From: Bugula neritina
Taxonomy: Eukaryota > Bryozoa > Gymnolaemata > Cheilostomatida > Bugulidae
Length of the DNA stretch: 64,000 bases
Assembly: GCA_964035545.1 (NCBI GenBank)
Contig: OZ037771.1
Coordinates: forward strand, 15,173,789-15,237,788
Reading direction: 5' to 3'
Part shown: piece by piece, positions 1 through 12,800 of the stretch
Numbering within the stretch: the stretch's first letter is position 1
How the letters are laid out: every line of letters starts with the position of its first letter
Translations under genes and position numbers: made by a program
Notes under the pieces: model-generated
Database searches by the model: none
What the model saw: the letters and a program-made list of their open reading frames with translations, nothing else
What the model was told of the DNA's origin: nothing

Positions 1-727
1 TGTGTTAGCTGGTGTAACTAAAGTTAGATATCTGTCAGATATTTACTCTGTTGTAGTGTCATACTACACTGTGTATTAGCTAATCACCCATGTATAATCG
101 TGTCACCTATCATCCGTGATCTACACTTCCATCACTTGTTACAGTTCATAACACATTGTCATCTGGGAAGACTATACAATACACTGGGTTTCGATCATCA
201 CAAATATGTTGCTTGTTATTTCCTACCAGCTTAGAGTGATATTGAAGCGGGTGTGAGGTAACGCCCCATCTCTACTGTGATTTTAGGAGCTCAGCTATTT
301 AGTTTTATAGCAGCACTTAGTGTGTGTATGAGAAATGACTTTTTTCAAATGAATTGCAAAGAAAATTATTTGCCATTATTCTGCAACCCTTATTGTAAAG
401 ATGTTTTTTACCATAAAGGAAAAAAATAACCAACTAGAATGTCTCCAGACAAAGCTTTCACATCTAAATTTAAGTTTACATTGCTTACACAGCATATATC
501 ACGTAAAGATAGCACAAGTATAATAGCCTATATAAGAAATGGTACTGCAAAGTAATATTAAGGAATTATATGTTACAATGCTAATATATACACAATGTTA
601 TAATAACATATCATTATGGTATAATAAATTATTGGAGTTATATAATTTCAAACTATAACAGGTTTTCAAATTACATAATATATACTTATACAAAGTAATA
701 TATAAGTGTGTTTAGGATATCACATAC
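1..727. other. intergenic or intronic AT-rich DNA
   Basis: No coding exon was recognised here. It lies downstream of the last visible astacin exon on the minus strand, so it is probably intron; the exon with the zinc-binding HExxH motif must lie beyond the left edge. Confidence 0.5.
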
Positions 728-3126
728 CCTGGTATGTTGCTTATAGACAATACAATAGGGTCAGACGATTTCTCAACAAATCTGATGCAAGTAGCTGCCG
801 TCCACCACTGCATAGCCTCTCGAACTGTCCTTTTGTATGTATCTGCATGCGTAGATAATTTTATGCAGGCAAAAGTTGTAAGAACATTAAATGCAATACT
901 GGGTATACTAGATGATTTAGTGACAGTACTAGTTACTAATAGCAGTAAATACTATAGTAAGTACTTATGAGTATCAGTGAGTACTAGTGAATACTACTGA
1001 TTATCAGTGAGTAGTGAGTAGTGAGTAGTGAGTAGTGAGTAGTGAGTAGAGAGTAGAGAGTAGTATAGCAAGTATTAATGAATCAACTGTTATAATAAAG
1101 TGGATTTTTTTGGTGCAATAAAACTGTTCTACTTTGCTGCAACTCAACACAACACATCAAAAAAGCCTCTTTTCTGCTCTATATGTAGTCAAGTTGTACT
1201 TTCGCCTAAACAATACTTTGCGTACTTTACAAGCATGGAAAAGAAAGATAACCTCATATCTATTCATGAACTAATCACGATCATGTGACGCAGCAGCTCT
1301 AATTTACATCGTACCTGAGAAAGGTCTAGTTCTACTGAACTCAAACGGCACGACTCCATTTGGCCATTTGTCGCCTTCAACCTTGCGTTTCCTCCTAGAT
1401 CCTAAATCACCACGGGCAGCTTCTTCTGGGGTGAGTTCAAACTGTGTATAATATTCAGCTTAGCTGTCATACAATATGGTAATAATATGCAGGTGGCGGA
1501 GTGGGGGGGAGAGGGGGAGACGGACAGCTAGAAACTTTTTTTAACTTTATGGTATTCAAATAAAAGTGCATTTACTCTTTAGATAATATTATAAAATAAT
1601 TTTGCCCTCACTGGGATTCGAACTGGAGACCTCAGGTTTGCAAGCAGGCGTGCTAGCCAATTACGCCACAGGGATGCCTGGGTAAACTCAACACTACATC
1701 CCACCCAGTTCTCTGAACTCTACTGGTCTCTCTCTACTACTCCTTCAGTCATCAGGCTCCCCTGGTCTCTCAACTCCCTCAAAATACTACTACACTCCAC
1801 TAAAGGCCGAAATAACTTATAAGATAATTTTGCCCCTCCCCCCCTCTCCTCCAGAGACATGTTAACCATTACACTTCAGGAACCTCTATAGGTAAACTCA
1901 ACACTACAGATATATTTGACAATAAATTTATTTTGTTCAGTAAAAAATTTTGGCAACAACATTATTTTTGCGATACAATATTTCCTTGCTTTTTAATTTA
2001 GGAAAAAAGACTTGAACTTTGCTCAAAATAGCTTCCTATGTAATGTAAATATCTTTTTATCATACTTATGCAACACAAAACTATGGCGCAAAAAGATTCT
2101 TTAAGCCATGAAGTTTATGTAATGCTAGAAACTTAAGACTTCTCTTTCAACCATCGCAGTAGAAATTGCAAGCTAAATTTAAGTTTCTGTGGAAGTTATT
2201 GAAAGCTGCTTACACCAAACATCAGTTGTTGAAGAGCTAAAGGAAGTAGTAAGTATTTACATTAGAAGGCTAATCACGGTGGTTTAGCTACCATAAATCA
2301 TACTTAGGTACTAAATCCACTTATAGAACTGTTCCAAGAAGCTTGTACAGTTGGTTGTTTCAATTTCAAATGAATGGCTAGTAGTAAATACACAGCAGTC
2401 TTTCAATTCGCAAAAACAGGTGATTCTTCATAAATCTGAAGGAGTTAGTCACGTGACCGACAGTTAATGATTATTAGCTACTTGCTGGTGCACTTCCAGC
2501 TGTTAAACTTTGTCCAAAGTATTACCAAGAAATTTATTAAATGAGAAAGAAATTCATTTAAACTAATTCTGTAGGAAAGAAACGTTCCGCTGAATATGAT
2601 GCTGTAGTGTTGAGATTCCCCACAGTAGACCCTGTAGTTTCAGCATGCTGACGTGCAAGTTAGAAGTCGCAGGTTCGAGTCCCGGTGTAGGCAGAATTTT
2701 TTGCACTAAATTTTGAATTAATATGTATTTATAGCCTGTAACCTTGAACTTTGATGTGACTCAATCAAGAACTCAGTCTACTTACTGGTCTACTGAGAAT
2801 ATCGTCTTCTTCGTCTGGAGTTATCCCACCTATGCTGTCTTCTTGCCTGGGTGCCAGTGCAGGAGGGACGTCACTAGAAGCTAACTGTATAAACATGTGT
2901 CAGTAAAAGAAAAATAAATGTTTAAAAACTTTTGATCGAGTTTAAGTTGTTAATTTACTTATCAATATCTCTAAAAACAATTTTCGACAAAGTATGAAAG
3001 AGATCTTATACACTATTCATGGAGACTTACTGTTGGAAGTTTTCCGTTGACGTACACATTGTGTACAGAAGGAGGCAACTCCACTGAAATTGAATCATCA
3101 TCTAAGATGGTAGAGATGGAGGCAGC
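728..3126 (-). CDS. astacin-family zinc metalloprotease, partial (propeptide and start of catalytic domain)
   Basis: Four minus-strand exons with matching phases: 3126-3031, 2884-2786, 1441-1315 and 842-728. The first two encode an acidic propeptide stretch. The third carries a basic furin-like site (SRRKRK) followed by KWPNGVVPFEF, the usual start of an astacin catalytic domain. The fourth reads REAMQWW and then TCIRFVE, the conserved first-cysteine block of the family, and ends at SNIPG just before the usual 'GCxS' segment. All introns are GT-AG. The signal-peptide exon (right of 3126) was not found, and the HExxHxxGxxH zinc site lies off the left edge. Astacins are secreted or membrane proteases acting in matrix processing, hatching and growth-factor activation; the subtype cannot be told here. 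Family assignment is from motifs I recognise, not from a search. Confidence 0.72.
1006..1065. repeat. 7-bp microsatellite (GTAGTGA)n
   Basis: About eight imperfect copies of gtagtga lie between astacin exons 3 and 4, close to the splice acceptor side of no exon in particular. Confidence 0.8.
1600..1925 (-). repeat. tRNA-derived SINE-like repeat, dimeric
   Basis: The minus strand at 1690-1606 has a tRNA-like block with an A-box-like tract (GGCGTAATTGGCTAGCAC) and a B-box-like GTTCGAATCCC. It is followed by a pyrimidine-rich body (about 1690-1812) and a second, degenerate tRNA-like block (about 1830-1915) ending in the same ggtaaactcaacactac motif. The same body recurs in plus orientation at 19868-19990 between two tRNA-like heads. 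It lies in an astacin intron. Confidence 0.65.
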
Positions 3127-3701
3127 CTACGGAGCAGATAAACATAGTGTATGAGAGACACTTTAGAGATAAGACAATAATTTGTCTTTCATCAACTAAA
3201 ACACTGTTCTGTTACCAGCTAAATAATCTTGCATTCGAAAATCAAACAATTAAAAGCATCTAGTTATCAAACTTGAAAGTAGTTTGTTATATTTTCAGAT
3301 TGAAGAGGAATTTTCTAACTGTTGATTAGTTCTATCAATGATACTACACTTTATAAATGAAAAATGTGTTAATAAATAAAGCCGCAGTTCCCAGTATGTT
3401 ATTAGCATTAAAAATGCCAAAGACTATTTGATACAAAGCATTCTAAACGTTAAGTTCAAACGAAAATCAGTGCTAACATTTCCCGCAAACTCAGGGTCAA
3501 ATACAAGTTACATCGGCAAAGCTTAGCTGCTGACGCCAGCAGCTAAGCTCCTATTATCCCACTAGTGTTTTCCTACATCTTAGAATTTAATCTACTAGTT
3601 CTTTTAGGCTTAGCAAAGCTTACGGTGATAAATAAAATCTTGGAGGGCAACATTTCTTATTAATCGTGTCACGCCATTAGTCGCCTGTTGCAAGTATTCC
3701 C

Positions 3702-3906
3702 ACACACACACACACACACACACTCACGCACACACACACGCACGCACGCACGCACATGCACGCACGCACGCACGCACACGCACGCACACACACACACACA
3801 CACACACTCACACACACACACACACACACACACACATTACACACACACACACATTACACACACACACACGCACACACACACACACTCACACTCACACTCA
3901 CACACA
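3702..3906. repeat. (CA)n microsatellite with CGCA and TCACA variants
   Basis: About 200 bp of acacac/gcacgc. Open frames through it (His-Thr repeats) are artefacts of the dinucleotide repeat. Confidence 0.95.
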
Positions 3907-4089
3907 CCACATATTTTATGAATGAATTCCTGCTTCAATATACCTCATCAAATATGTCAAATCAGTCAACATAACATTAATTTATTGATTTATTGGTAAT
4001 AACAGGTATAGTGTATGAGTAGATATAGTATGAGAATATAGTCTAGGTTGTGTGTGAGTTTGTATATAAATTACATTACATCCCGTTGC

Positions 4090-4445
4090 ACTATACTATA
4101 CTACACTACACTATACTACACTACACTATACTGCACTATACTACACTACACTACACTACACTATACTGCACTACATACTACACTATGTACTACACTATAC
4201 TATACTACATTATACTATACTACACTATACTGCACTATACTACACTACACTACACTATACTACACTACATACTACACTACACTACACTACACTATACTAC
4301 ACTATACTACACTACACTATACTGCACTATACTACACTACACTACACTATACTACACTACATACTACACTACACTATACTATACTACACTATACTATACA
4401 CTGCACTATGCTACACTGCACTATACTATACTATATACTGCACTT
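4090..4445. repeat. 5-bp repeat (TACAC/TATAC)n
   Basis: About 350 bp of actac/actat pentamers with occasional gcact. Long open frames in two phases are by-products of the repeat. Confidence 0.95.
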
Positions 4446-7400
4446 CAAGGCCTTATACTGCACTACACTGCACTACATTGCTGTATATTGCACTACATGT
4501 TTATTTATTTGCAGGTCGGCTACTAAATCATAGCATATTATAGTGATCAAAATTATTATGCAAAACTCTGGTAACAATACCTATAAGGACTATGTGCTTG
4601 GTCCACAATTTCTACTTAAACTTCTTTTAATGTATCATTTTGTTACGATATTATTTTGTTGATATTGTAATGTGCAAGAAGATGCATGCATGGAATCCAA
4701 TGTAGCTGATTGACATCATATCCTGTACACACCACTATCGTGCCAACTTCTTAATATCAGCAAATCGGCCTAAAAACATAATTTAATATTAACTGGTGAT
4801 TTTCCGATTGATGTAGCCAAGCCTCTCGTCCCATGGTTAGTTGATTCCTAAGGGGAATGAGTCATTGTAGCCCAATGTGCGTAATTCAGTGTTAAATAAA
4901 TCTATTGTAATTATACAGATATTACATATTATAGGTGATATATTACATATTACGTGTAATTTATTGCATGCAGTATGTTACATTGTTGTGCATCCTTGGC
5001 CATATATCAAACATGTCAAGCAAAATAATTTGTGAGCACTTTAGATAAATTTCAGACTTGGTTAGATTATGTTATATTATCCTGTATTATTTTATATCAT
5101 ATTATTCTTTTGTGATATATTCTGGCATATATCGTATTATCTTATTGCATACTATATTATTATTATATTGCATTGTATTATGTTGTATTATTTAATAATT
5201 ATATTTTACAAAATGTTATGTTAGAAATTGAATTATGTTGTTTTATATAACTTATACATTCAAATCATATTATATTACAATATACTATATCAAATAATTT
5301 CATAATATGTCAAACCTTATATTATGTTATATTATTTTATAATATATTATAGATTGCTGTATTACATCATGCAACATTATAATATGTTATAATTAAATAT
5401 TTGTTATCATATAATATTTTCATAGAGTAATATATTGCATTAAATTTTATTATATCATATTATTTTATTCTATATTGTAATATGTGATACTATAATAATA
5501 CATTATATTGCATCATATTGCATTATTATATATTATGTTATACTATACTATAGTATATTACAATATGCTATATATTATACCATAATAATATTATTATGGT
5601 GTATTATGATGTATTATGTTGTACTACACATTGTTGTATTCCAATATATTATATTATTATATTATATGCAAAAGAAAAAGTTTTTCTGACTGAAAAACCT
5701 TTTAAAGAATATAAAATATCCATTCCTGACAAATCACTTGAACGTAGTCAACTGATTTGATCAAAAAGACAAGAAAAAAATTACTTTTCTTAACGCTCTC
5801 TGCATTCTCAGAAACACTTGAAAATCAAGAATATCATTTTCAAGTTTATGTTAAGATATGCATATAGGAAGTTGGTAACTTACCAAGGCAATGTGTTGGA
5901 CTATACAAGATATAAGTAGACAGGTAAAGCTGGTACTCAGAAATTTTCTAGCACAATCCATAGTCAAACAGAATCTCCCAGTAACTGGCTAGAAATTCAC
6001 TCCTTACCATTCCTCTGAGACCGCCTAACTGTTGTGTAAACATGCTAGGTACTTTTCTCTCCCATCTGGTAGATCAGCTTAACCAGACCTGCCAATATAC
6101 CCAAGTCAAAACTCTCATCCTCCACTGCTCAGCATAACGCAGTAGTAGAACCAATTCAACAAGTTTATTGATTTATTGCACTATTTATACATTTATTTAT
6201 TTTTGTTTTCTGTGTTCAATTGGATATTTAGTTGCAAAAACTTTTTTTAAATACAATAGTATCTGGAATAAATTTATAGGAAAAATTCAATTTTAAACAA
6301 AACTTAAAATTGTAAAAGTTTCAGACAGGCCAAAGACCACCATCAATCATTATGATTTTTGACTTTCAAAGGAACTGCTGGGGTTATTATAATCGGAAGT
6401 CTTTTTATCATAGGCTTTACTGGGATTTTAACCACCAAACAAACAAAACAGGTGTCACGCCTGGTTAGTTCAGACTACAGCTACTACTAGTTATATATTG
6501 CAAGCAAATACAAGGTCGTTTGGCAGGTCTGTAGCTCTGTGTGATGACGTGGGGGCTTAGAGATGAGCCGTAGATTATCTAGATTGATGACTGAATTAGA
6601 AATGAGGACGTGCTGCTATGGAAAAGATAATACAGTATAATATGCCTTAGTGTATACTAAGTATGTTACATCTACAATAGAGACATGTAATATATGCCAT
6701 AGTGTACCAAGTATATTATATCTGCAAAAGACAACATTATAGCATATAATGCTTATATATTGTACTGTATACGTATAACATAACTACAATATAAAGCATA
6801 GTATAATATCTGCTATAATATATAGAATGTATGCTATATATAGGGTACAAAAGACATTATTATAGAACGTACCGGAAAATAGAACTTAGAATTTACCACA
6901 AATACAATGCCTACAGATTATCAAGTAAAATCTTGTCTAATAATTGCATTCATAGCTACAAGTATGTTATAATACTAAGTAGTTAGACTTGTAGTATAGC
7001 CAGTGGCTTCTCAACATGAGACTGTGGGGTAACTAAGGATAGCTCACTAGGCAATTAGAACGTTTTATAGCCTTTAGCATTTGCAGGAAATTAAAATAGT
7101 TTTCATAAAAAGATGTTAGCAACAACTGCTGCCCATAATAAGCTTTGAAATGAAGCTGGCAGCAGTGCAGTATTTAATATGGCAGCATCTAATTATGTCA
7201 GGTCACAGCTAAAGTAAATTAAATTGTAGTGAAAATTCCATTTTATCTATTTATCAAAATTGTACAATAATAAGCAAAAAATTGAAAAGCCTGTTAAATT
7301 GACACAACGACAGTAAAATTGATTTATTCCAAGTATAAACCCTGTAATTGCTGTAATATTGAACAGCAACGCCAAACAAACTAAGTTTCGATCTTTCATG

Positions 7401-7648
7401 TAATACAGACTTCAAGGGGAGCTAATTACAGACTTGCAAAGAGCTTCAGAGGGTGGAGCTAGAAACTCAGATAGGGGGTCTCCTGCTATACCTGTGATTT
7501 GTACCTGTAACTATATAATTACATGTCTTCTCGTAGCTGTACCAGGCAAACATTGTAGTATTTTGCTGGGTAACTAAAGCACTGTACCAGCGGGTGTAGT
7601 ATATGAAAACATGTGCTTTTTGGACGCCTTTACAAACTCACAGAGTTA

Positions 7649-8032
7649 GCCTAGGGCCACACGGTGCGTATTTTCGCATGCGAAAATTGAAGTTGCAAGT
7701 AGCAAAGGTGTCCACTGTACGCGTTGAGAAAACATTCGCACTTGTCGCTCAGCATTCTCAACGCAAGTGCGAATCGTCTCTGTCATCGTCACCTAATTGG
7801 CTGGTAGTTATTTAGCGAGCCCAATTTCTTTATCTTAGTGCTATATTCCAGTAAATTGCGTTTTATTGAAAGCGAGTGCGATTTAAAAATGAAAGCTTTA
7901 TTTATCACGCATCACTGACGCTACAGTAGACACCTTTGATCATACTTGTGGTTTCAACGCGTACAGTGGACACCTTTGCTACTTGCAACTTCAATTTTCG
8001 CATGCGAAAATACGCACAGTGTGGCTCTAGGC
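7649..8032. mobile_element. MITE with ~79-bp terminal inverted repeats, TTA target duplication
   Basis: The first ~79 bp (from gcctagggccacac) recur as an inverted copy ending at 8032 with only about two mismatches. Both ends are flanked by TTA (7646-7648 and 8033-8035). The terminal repeat contains the palindrome attttcgcatgcgaaaat, and an internal inverted pair (cgcacttg...caagtgcg) lies at about 7735-7775. There is no transposase. A 3-bp TTA duplication fits PIF/Harbinger-type elements, but class assignment by TSD alone is tentative. Confidence 0.85.
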
Positions 8033-8035
8033 TTA

Positions 8036-9041
8036 CAGTGAAGGGTCAATTCATGGCAATTCATAAATGAGGTTTTGTTTCTGCAGACATCTAAAATCTA
8101 TATTCGTTGAATATCACTAAACCTAGTCAGCCTATATTGATTCAACTAGGTTTATAAATAGACATCAATTTTTCAAAAAGTATCAGGTCTGTGGAAGAAA
8201 TTAACAACATGGCTGCCCTCTGATGCTTTATCTATGTATGACTCAACATTGTGTCTGCCCTCAGATGTGTCATCTAGGTATCAGCAGGTAACTAAGTAGA
8301 TATTGAAAAAAATTCAACGTTAATCATTTAGTTTTTTGCTTAATTACCCTTGTAAGATGTTATCTGTGTATAATCAAACACTCTCTCCTTTTCATTGTTG
8401 GAAGAGAACATGTTTGGGAGTGACCTTATGTCATGAATATCTGCCAGTAGTGATGTAAAAGAGGTTCTTTTTCTCAAGTGTTTATGGCTATTGAAATCAT
8501 GCTTCACTGCACTACACTAACATGATGTGCAGTGCCAAAGAAATAATGTTCATAATAATGCTTTCGTATATTTGAAAAACTTGAAAGTAAAATTTTAATG
8601 ATTAGAGTCAAAATTATTGTAGAGTTGCCAAGAAAGCTTTGCAGTTTGTTTTTTCTAATAACATGTGTATCTCAATAGAAGAGAGTAGAAGTGAGATGCA
8701 GTTCTAGAATTTTCTATGTGATTATTAAAATAGGTGAGGCATTTTCTTGTAATGTTTTCTACATGAGTAATAAGAGGGTCTGCATTGTAAACAGTTCTCT
8801 GAAGATGGCACCAGAGAAATGATTTACGCTGCCATCATCTGATTGGCTAATTGGCTGGGGAGTGGAAGCTGACAGGAAATTATCTCATTATAGCTATAGT
8901 CTTGCTTGTAAGTGAGAAAGCTCTAGTTTTAGGAACTTTTAATTGCCAACTTTTGAAAAAATGTTGAATTAATAGACAAATATCATGAGTTATGACTAAA
9001 CAAAGACTTCAAAAAAATGTTTTCAGATGCCAAGTAAAAAT
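8036..9041. other. no gene seen
   Basis: AT-rich spacer between the MITE and the 3' end of secreted-protein gene 1; no motif recognised. Confidence 0.5.
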
Positions 9042-9047
9042 TTTATT
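9042..9047 (-). terminator. candidate poly(A) signal of secreted-protein gene 1
   Basis: AATAAA on the minus strand, about 165 bp past the stop codon at 9211. Confidence 0.4.
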
Positions 9048-9210
9048 CAAACTTCACACTTTAAAGTTTCACAATCGTTTTAATTACTAAAAAATATATA
9101 AGTAAAAGTAGCTAATGCTATACTTATACAGAAATAGTTTTCAGTCACAGCAACAACAACTCCAAATTCGAAAACCTATATCAGCACAAAAACCACAAAC
9201 ACTTTCCTCT

Positions 9211-11597
9211 TTAACTATGATCGACTTTAATATTCCGGCCAAAGAAGAAATAGAAGTTGAAACTTGGTGATCCCCTTTTACGTTGGGGCAGTAGTACATT
9301 GGAGGTTCCCTGTAGTCTCCCGTACAATGCATTCTGGAGCCATGCCAACATGTCGTCAGACGTTAGAGATTGAAGAGGATTGTCAGAAAAAGTTGTTTCC
9401 TCTTGTTTGGGAGTTGTAGTGGCAGTTTCAGTCTCGTAGAATGTCCCAGTGCTCACGGAGTCAGTTGGCAGCTCTGTTGAAGTGCTGCCTGGGGAAGATG
9501 AATCCCAAAACCATCTTGTAGAATAGGTAGAAAGAGTAGTAGGGAGTTTAGTAGTAGCGAGTTTAGTAGTAGGGAGTTTAGTAGTAGGGAGTGTAGTAGT
9601 AGGGAGGTTAGTAGTAGGGAGTTTAGTAGTAGGGAAGTTAGTAGTAGGGAGGTTAGTAGTAGCGAGTTTAGTAGTAGGGAGGTTAGTAGTAGGGAGTTTA
9701 GTAGTAGGGAGTTTAGTAGTAGCGAGTTTAGTAGCAGCGAGTTTAGTAGTAGCGAGTGTAGTAGTAGGGAGTTTAGTAGTAGAGAGTTTAGTAGTAGGGA
9801 GGTTAGTAGTAGCGAGTTTAGTAGTAGGGAGTTTGGTAGTACTAGAGTGAGAATTATCACTAATAGCAGGACTAGCAGTAGTGCTAGTAGGACTAGTAGT
9901 AGTGCTAGTAGGGTCATCAGCAAAATTAGTTGTTTGAGCAGCAGCCCCAGTGGCACTGGCAGTTTTAGTAGAACTAGTGGCAGTATGCTTAGTGGAAGTG
10001 ACAGTGTGAGTACTGCCAGAAGAGCTGAGAGGAGAGCTTGAAGGACCTGAACTCTGACTTGTATCGACGCTAGAACCCGCGCTAGAGCTGGTGTTAGAAT
10101 CAGATTCTTCTCTCTTCAACCTTCTCAGAGATCTCTTGACTGGGAATTTTGGAATTCGTCTTCCATTTAGATCTGGTGCAACTGATGAGGAAATGCTGGA
10201 AGATTCCATCAGCTCTCTCCACATTGGTGTTGTGTAAGTGGACTCTGTGTTTGTAGACTCGACTTCTTCTAAGTTCTTCCTTAACAGCCCTGTAGATACA
10301 ACATATAGTTGTTTACAATATCAACCTTGAATGACAATGTCCATGTAAGCAATAATTATATTTTATTAGAGAAATCTAGTAATGCTTCTTTTAAAAAAGA
10401 GATTTATTTTTTAGCATGTCTCATGTTTTTCAATGGCAATAGTAATCGATGTTTGATTAATTTATAAAAGTACAACACATCTTTTAAACTCAAGTATTGC
10501 TGCAAGGATTCTGTTAAATTTGATAATAAATAATTATAAAATAAAAAATTAGAAAAATAAAGCTCATTTTTAATATGTTTCAACGTTTATATGTTTTTAC
10601 TTACCCAAAAGTTCTGTGAAACCTGGCCAAATTGTAGTGCTAGTCTCGGTTGGAGGTATAGTTATATGCTCTTTGATCAACTCACTAAGAACCTCTTCTA
10701 AAGTCACATCCGGATTAGATGTGTCGCCATTTTCCTTCTGGATCAGCTGCAATATCAAACTGACCAGCCACCTGGGAGGCACTAGATCCTTGGTTTCAGA
10801 AGAATCTGGCGCAGGAGTTGGTAAACCTTGGGCTGAAATTATCTTCAGAAGTTGATTCCATAGCGGGGTGGTCAGAGTTGACTGGGTGCCCCAAGATGGT
10901 GTACTGGAAGACATAGTAGCTGTTGGGTTTGCCTGCCCTCTGTGCCACTCTAACAACAGAAATTGATTGGCAAATAATTTTTATCTATATGATATGACAT
11001 GAATTGCAATAGATTCAGTTTCAAAAGAAAAAGAATAATAAGTATTACTGTATATTATCATGCAAAACACTTGACAAAGGTTTAGTATAGTTTGGCAATT
11101 TTATTTTCTTATTAAATTGTCAGTTTCGAAATGTGAATTTTTCAGAAACATTGTTTTTAAAATTAAATTTATTTTATATAACACTTAAAAAATGAAAGCA
11201 GGAAATACTTTGGTTGTGATTACCTCATGTTTATATCAGACAATTTGCTATTTAAAGTTATTTAAATAAACTTTGTTTACAAGCTAAAAATTCAAAACAC
11301 ATTTTTACATTCACTCAACTTCAACTTTCCTTTTTATAAAAACCAATTTCAGTGTTCCATTTATATTTTTTTGTTTATGTTTTTCATGCTTTCTAAACAT
11401 CTGTGATTAAGATAATAGTCATGCTGCTGAAAATCTCGTGGTTTTTGAAGCTTCATTTTGTACTTAGCAAGTTATTATTTTTGACCAAACACTGATATGG
11501 AATATAATATTCTAAATGTGTAAAGTCGTGTATAACACAATGTTAACTCACCGAGCACACAGAGTAGTAGCAAGGTAATGAAGAGTTGCCCTCTCAT
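9211..11597 (-). CDS. secreted Ser/Thr-rich repeat protein, EWH family gene 1
   Basis: Three exons on the minus strand: 11597-11552 (46 nt), 10949-10605 and 10289-9211, all GT-AG, phase 1 at both introns, giving about 489 aa. Exon 1 is a Leu-rich signal peptide (MRGQLFITLLLLCVL). Exon 2 begins with EWH and holds a helical-looking segment with PPRWLVSLILQLIQ. Exon 3 has a basic patch (KRSLRRLKREE), a Ser/Thr-rich region and about twenty copies of a 5-residue TTKLP/TTNLP unit (9530-9840), then a non-repetitive tail. Genes 2 and 3 share exon 1 length and phase and the EWH start. Gene 3 also matches the W...PPxW...Q helical segment. The product is likely extracellular and O-glycosylated in the repeat; the function is unknown. 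The antisense frame over the repeat is a shadow. Confidence 0.68.
9530..9840 (-). repeat. 15-bp coding repeat (TTKLP/TTNLP)
   Basis: About twenty copies of a 15-bp unit (plus strand gtagtagggagttta) lie in exon 3 of gene 1. The unit length is a multiple of three, so several frames stay open; the spliced frame gives the Thr-rich reading. Confidence 0.9.
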
Positions 11598-11657
11598 TCT
11601 GATCTGCACTTCAGAACCGTGGAAACTGCACAACTGAAAGCATACGATATGAATGTC

Positions 11658-11667
11658 TATTTATATA
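11658..11667 (-). promoter_or_regulatory. TATA box of secreted-protein gene 1
   Basis: Minus-strand TATATAAATA lies about 60 bp upstream of the start codon at 11597. The sibling genes also have a TATA motif 55-90 bp before ATG. Confidence 0.55.
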
Positions 11668-12710
11668 CTTATCAGTAGACCTAGTCCTAGTAAATAAACT
11701 AAGCGCAGGTAAAAGTGCTACTATACGCTAACCATTGACTCTTTAAGCTTCTCAGACTAGAAAACTCAACTCTACTCAACAGTAAAGCAGTTCGATGTAC
11801 GATTCAAATCTTTGTTTGAAATATAGTCACTAACCTGTCTGAAATATCAGCTTATTGTGCCTATTGACAAGTGTTTGCAGGTGCTTTATTAGTATGGCAT
11901 TGACCTTCACATAGCTAGAAACACGTCTGTTGCTGACTCTGTTTGCTTAAATGCTATTGGCCAGTGGAATGCAAGACATTGAACACCCGGCATTCTTCTT
12001 TAGACTCATTAAATCCTGTCTTTTATTTAACTCAAAGGAAATTTCTATAATTGACAAGCTGCAACCTCCGTGTGAATCAACCCTCTCCCTCTCCTCTTGC
12101 CTAGATAGACACATACATTGAAATACCCTACCCTCTTGTCCAGATATACATATACAGTAAAAATAGGTTGTATGCTAAGATAATCTTACAGTTTCTGCTA
12201 GAAAATTCTCACTAAAATACTGATTTCAAATATAGTAGATGATCACAATGTCAAATAAGTATTGTTGCATGCATGTCTACGATTATGGAATAGATCCATA
12301 ATATTTCATGAAGTTGTTTCTAGAAGAACTTGAGATAATGTGTTTGACAGATGCAGGGATATAATAGGAGAATACAACTCTAACAGATCACATGACGCTA
12401 GTATTTACGCATGCATCATGTTGAGTATGGAGAGATGTTCATAATTTCATGACTAATACAGGTGAAAGAGTACTCGTGAGAAGTCCCTACACGTTAGTTA
12501 GTAACATCAGCACACAACACTCGCTGACGAACTTTGAATGGTCTAAGAAACAAGCGAAATGCTTCGGATTACACGATTTCCAAACAAATTCCTTTACAAA
12601 GTAATAAATTGCTGTAAAAGGTAGTAAACCCTATAAGTAGGCTTAGAGTATTAGAAAGTTTGGTGTTAGGCATAGTTTGTCTGTATCCTTGAGCTACAGT
12701 TACTTAGTAC
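11668..12710. promoter_or_regulatory. divergent intergenic region between genes 1 and 2
   Basis: About 1 kb separates the two TATA motifs of the divergently transcribed sibling genes. No repeat or further exon seen; it may hold shared regulatory sequence. Confidence 0.35.
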
Positions 12711-12718
12711 TATATAAA
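12711..12718 (+). promoter_or_regulatory. TATA box of secreted-protein gene 2
   Basis: TATATAAA, 83 bp before the ATG at 12801. Confidence 0.55.
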
Positions 12719-12800
12719 TGCAATTTCAAGCTGCGTGTTTTCAGTAGTGTTAATATTTCTCGCTGGTTTTACCTACAGATAAGTAGCAACTAATCTAACA

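Larger units (their letters stand above)
3127..7645. other. gene-free stretch, AT-rich
   Basis: No coding exon, RNA gene or transposon was recognised apart from the simple repeats listed separately. About 4900-5680 is extremely AT-rich, built from TATTA-like words. The first exon of the astacin gene may be hidden here. Confidence 0.5.

Noticed and set aside
2630-2697. tRNA-like stretch with ggttcgagtcccgg
   Set aside because: A B-box-like motif is present but no convincing acceptor or D arm; left as a possible old tRNA-derived repeat.
3688-3974. His-Thr-rich open frames
   Set aside because: They are translations of the (CA)n microsatellite with no exon context.
4048-4533. ~160-codon Tyr/Thr/Leu frames in two phases
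   Set aside because: Pure consequence of a stop-free 5-bp repeat; no splice or start context.
9453-9956. Leu/Ser-rich antisense-frame protein over the gene 1 repeat
   Set aside because: Alternative frame of the 15-bp repeat; it does not join the upstream signal-peptide and EWH exons.
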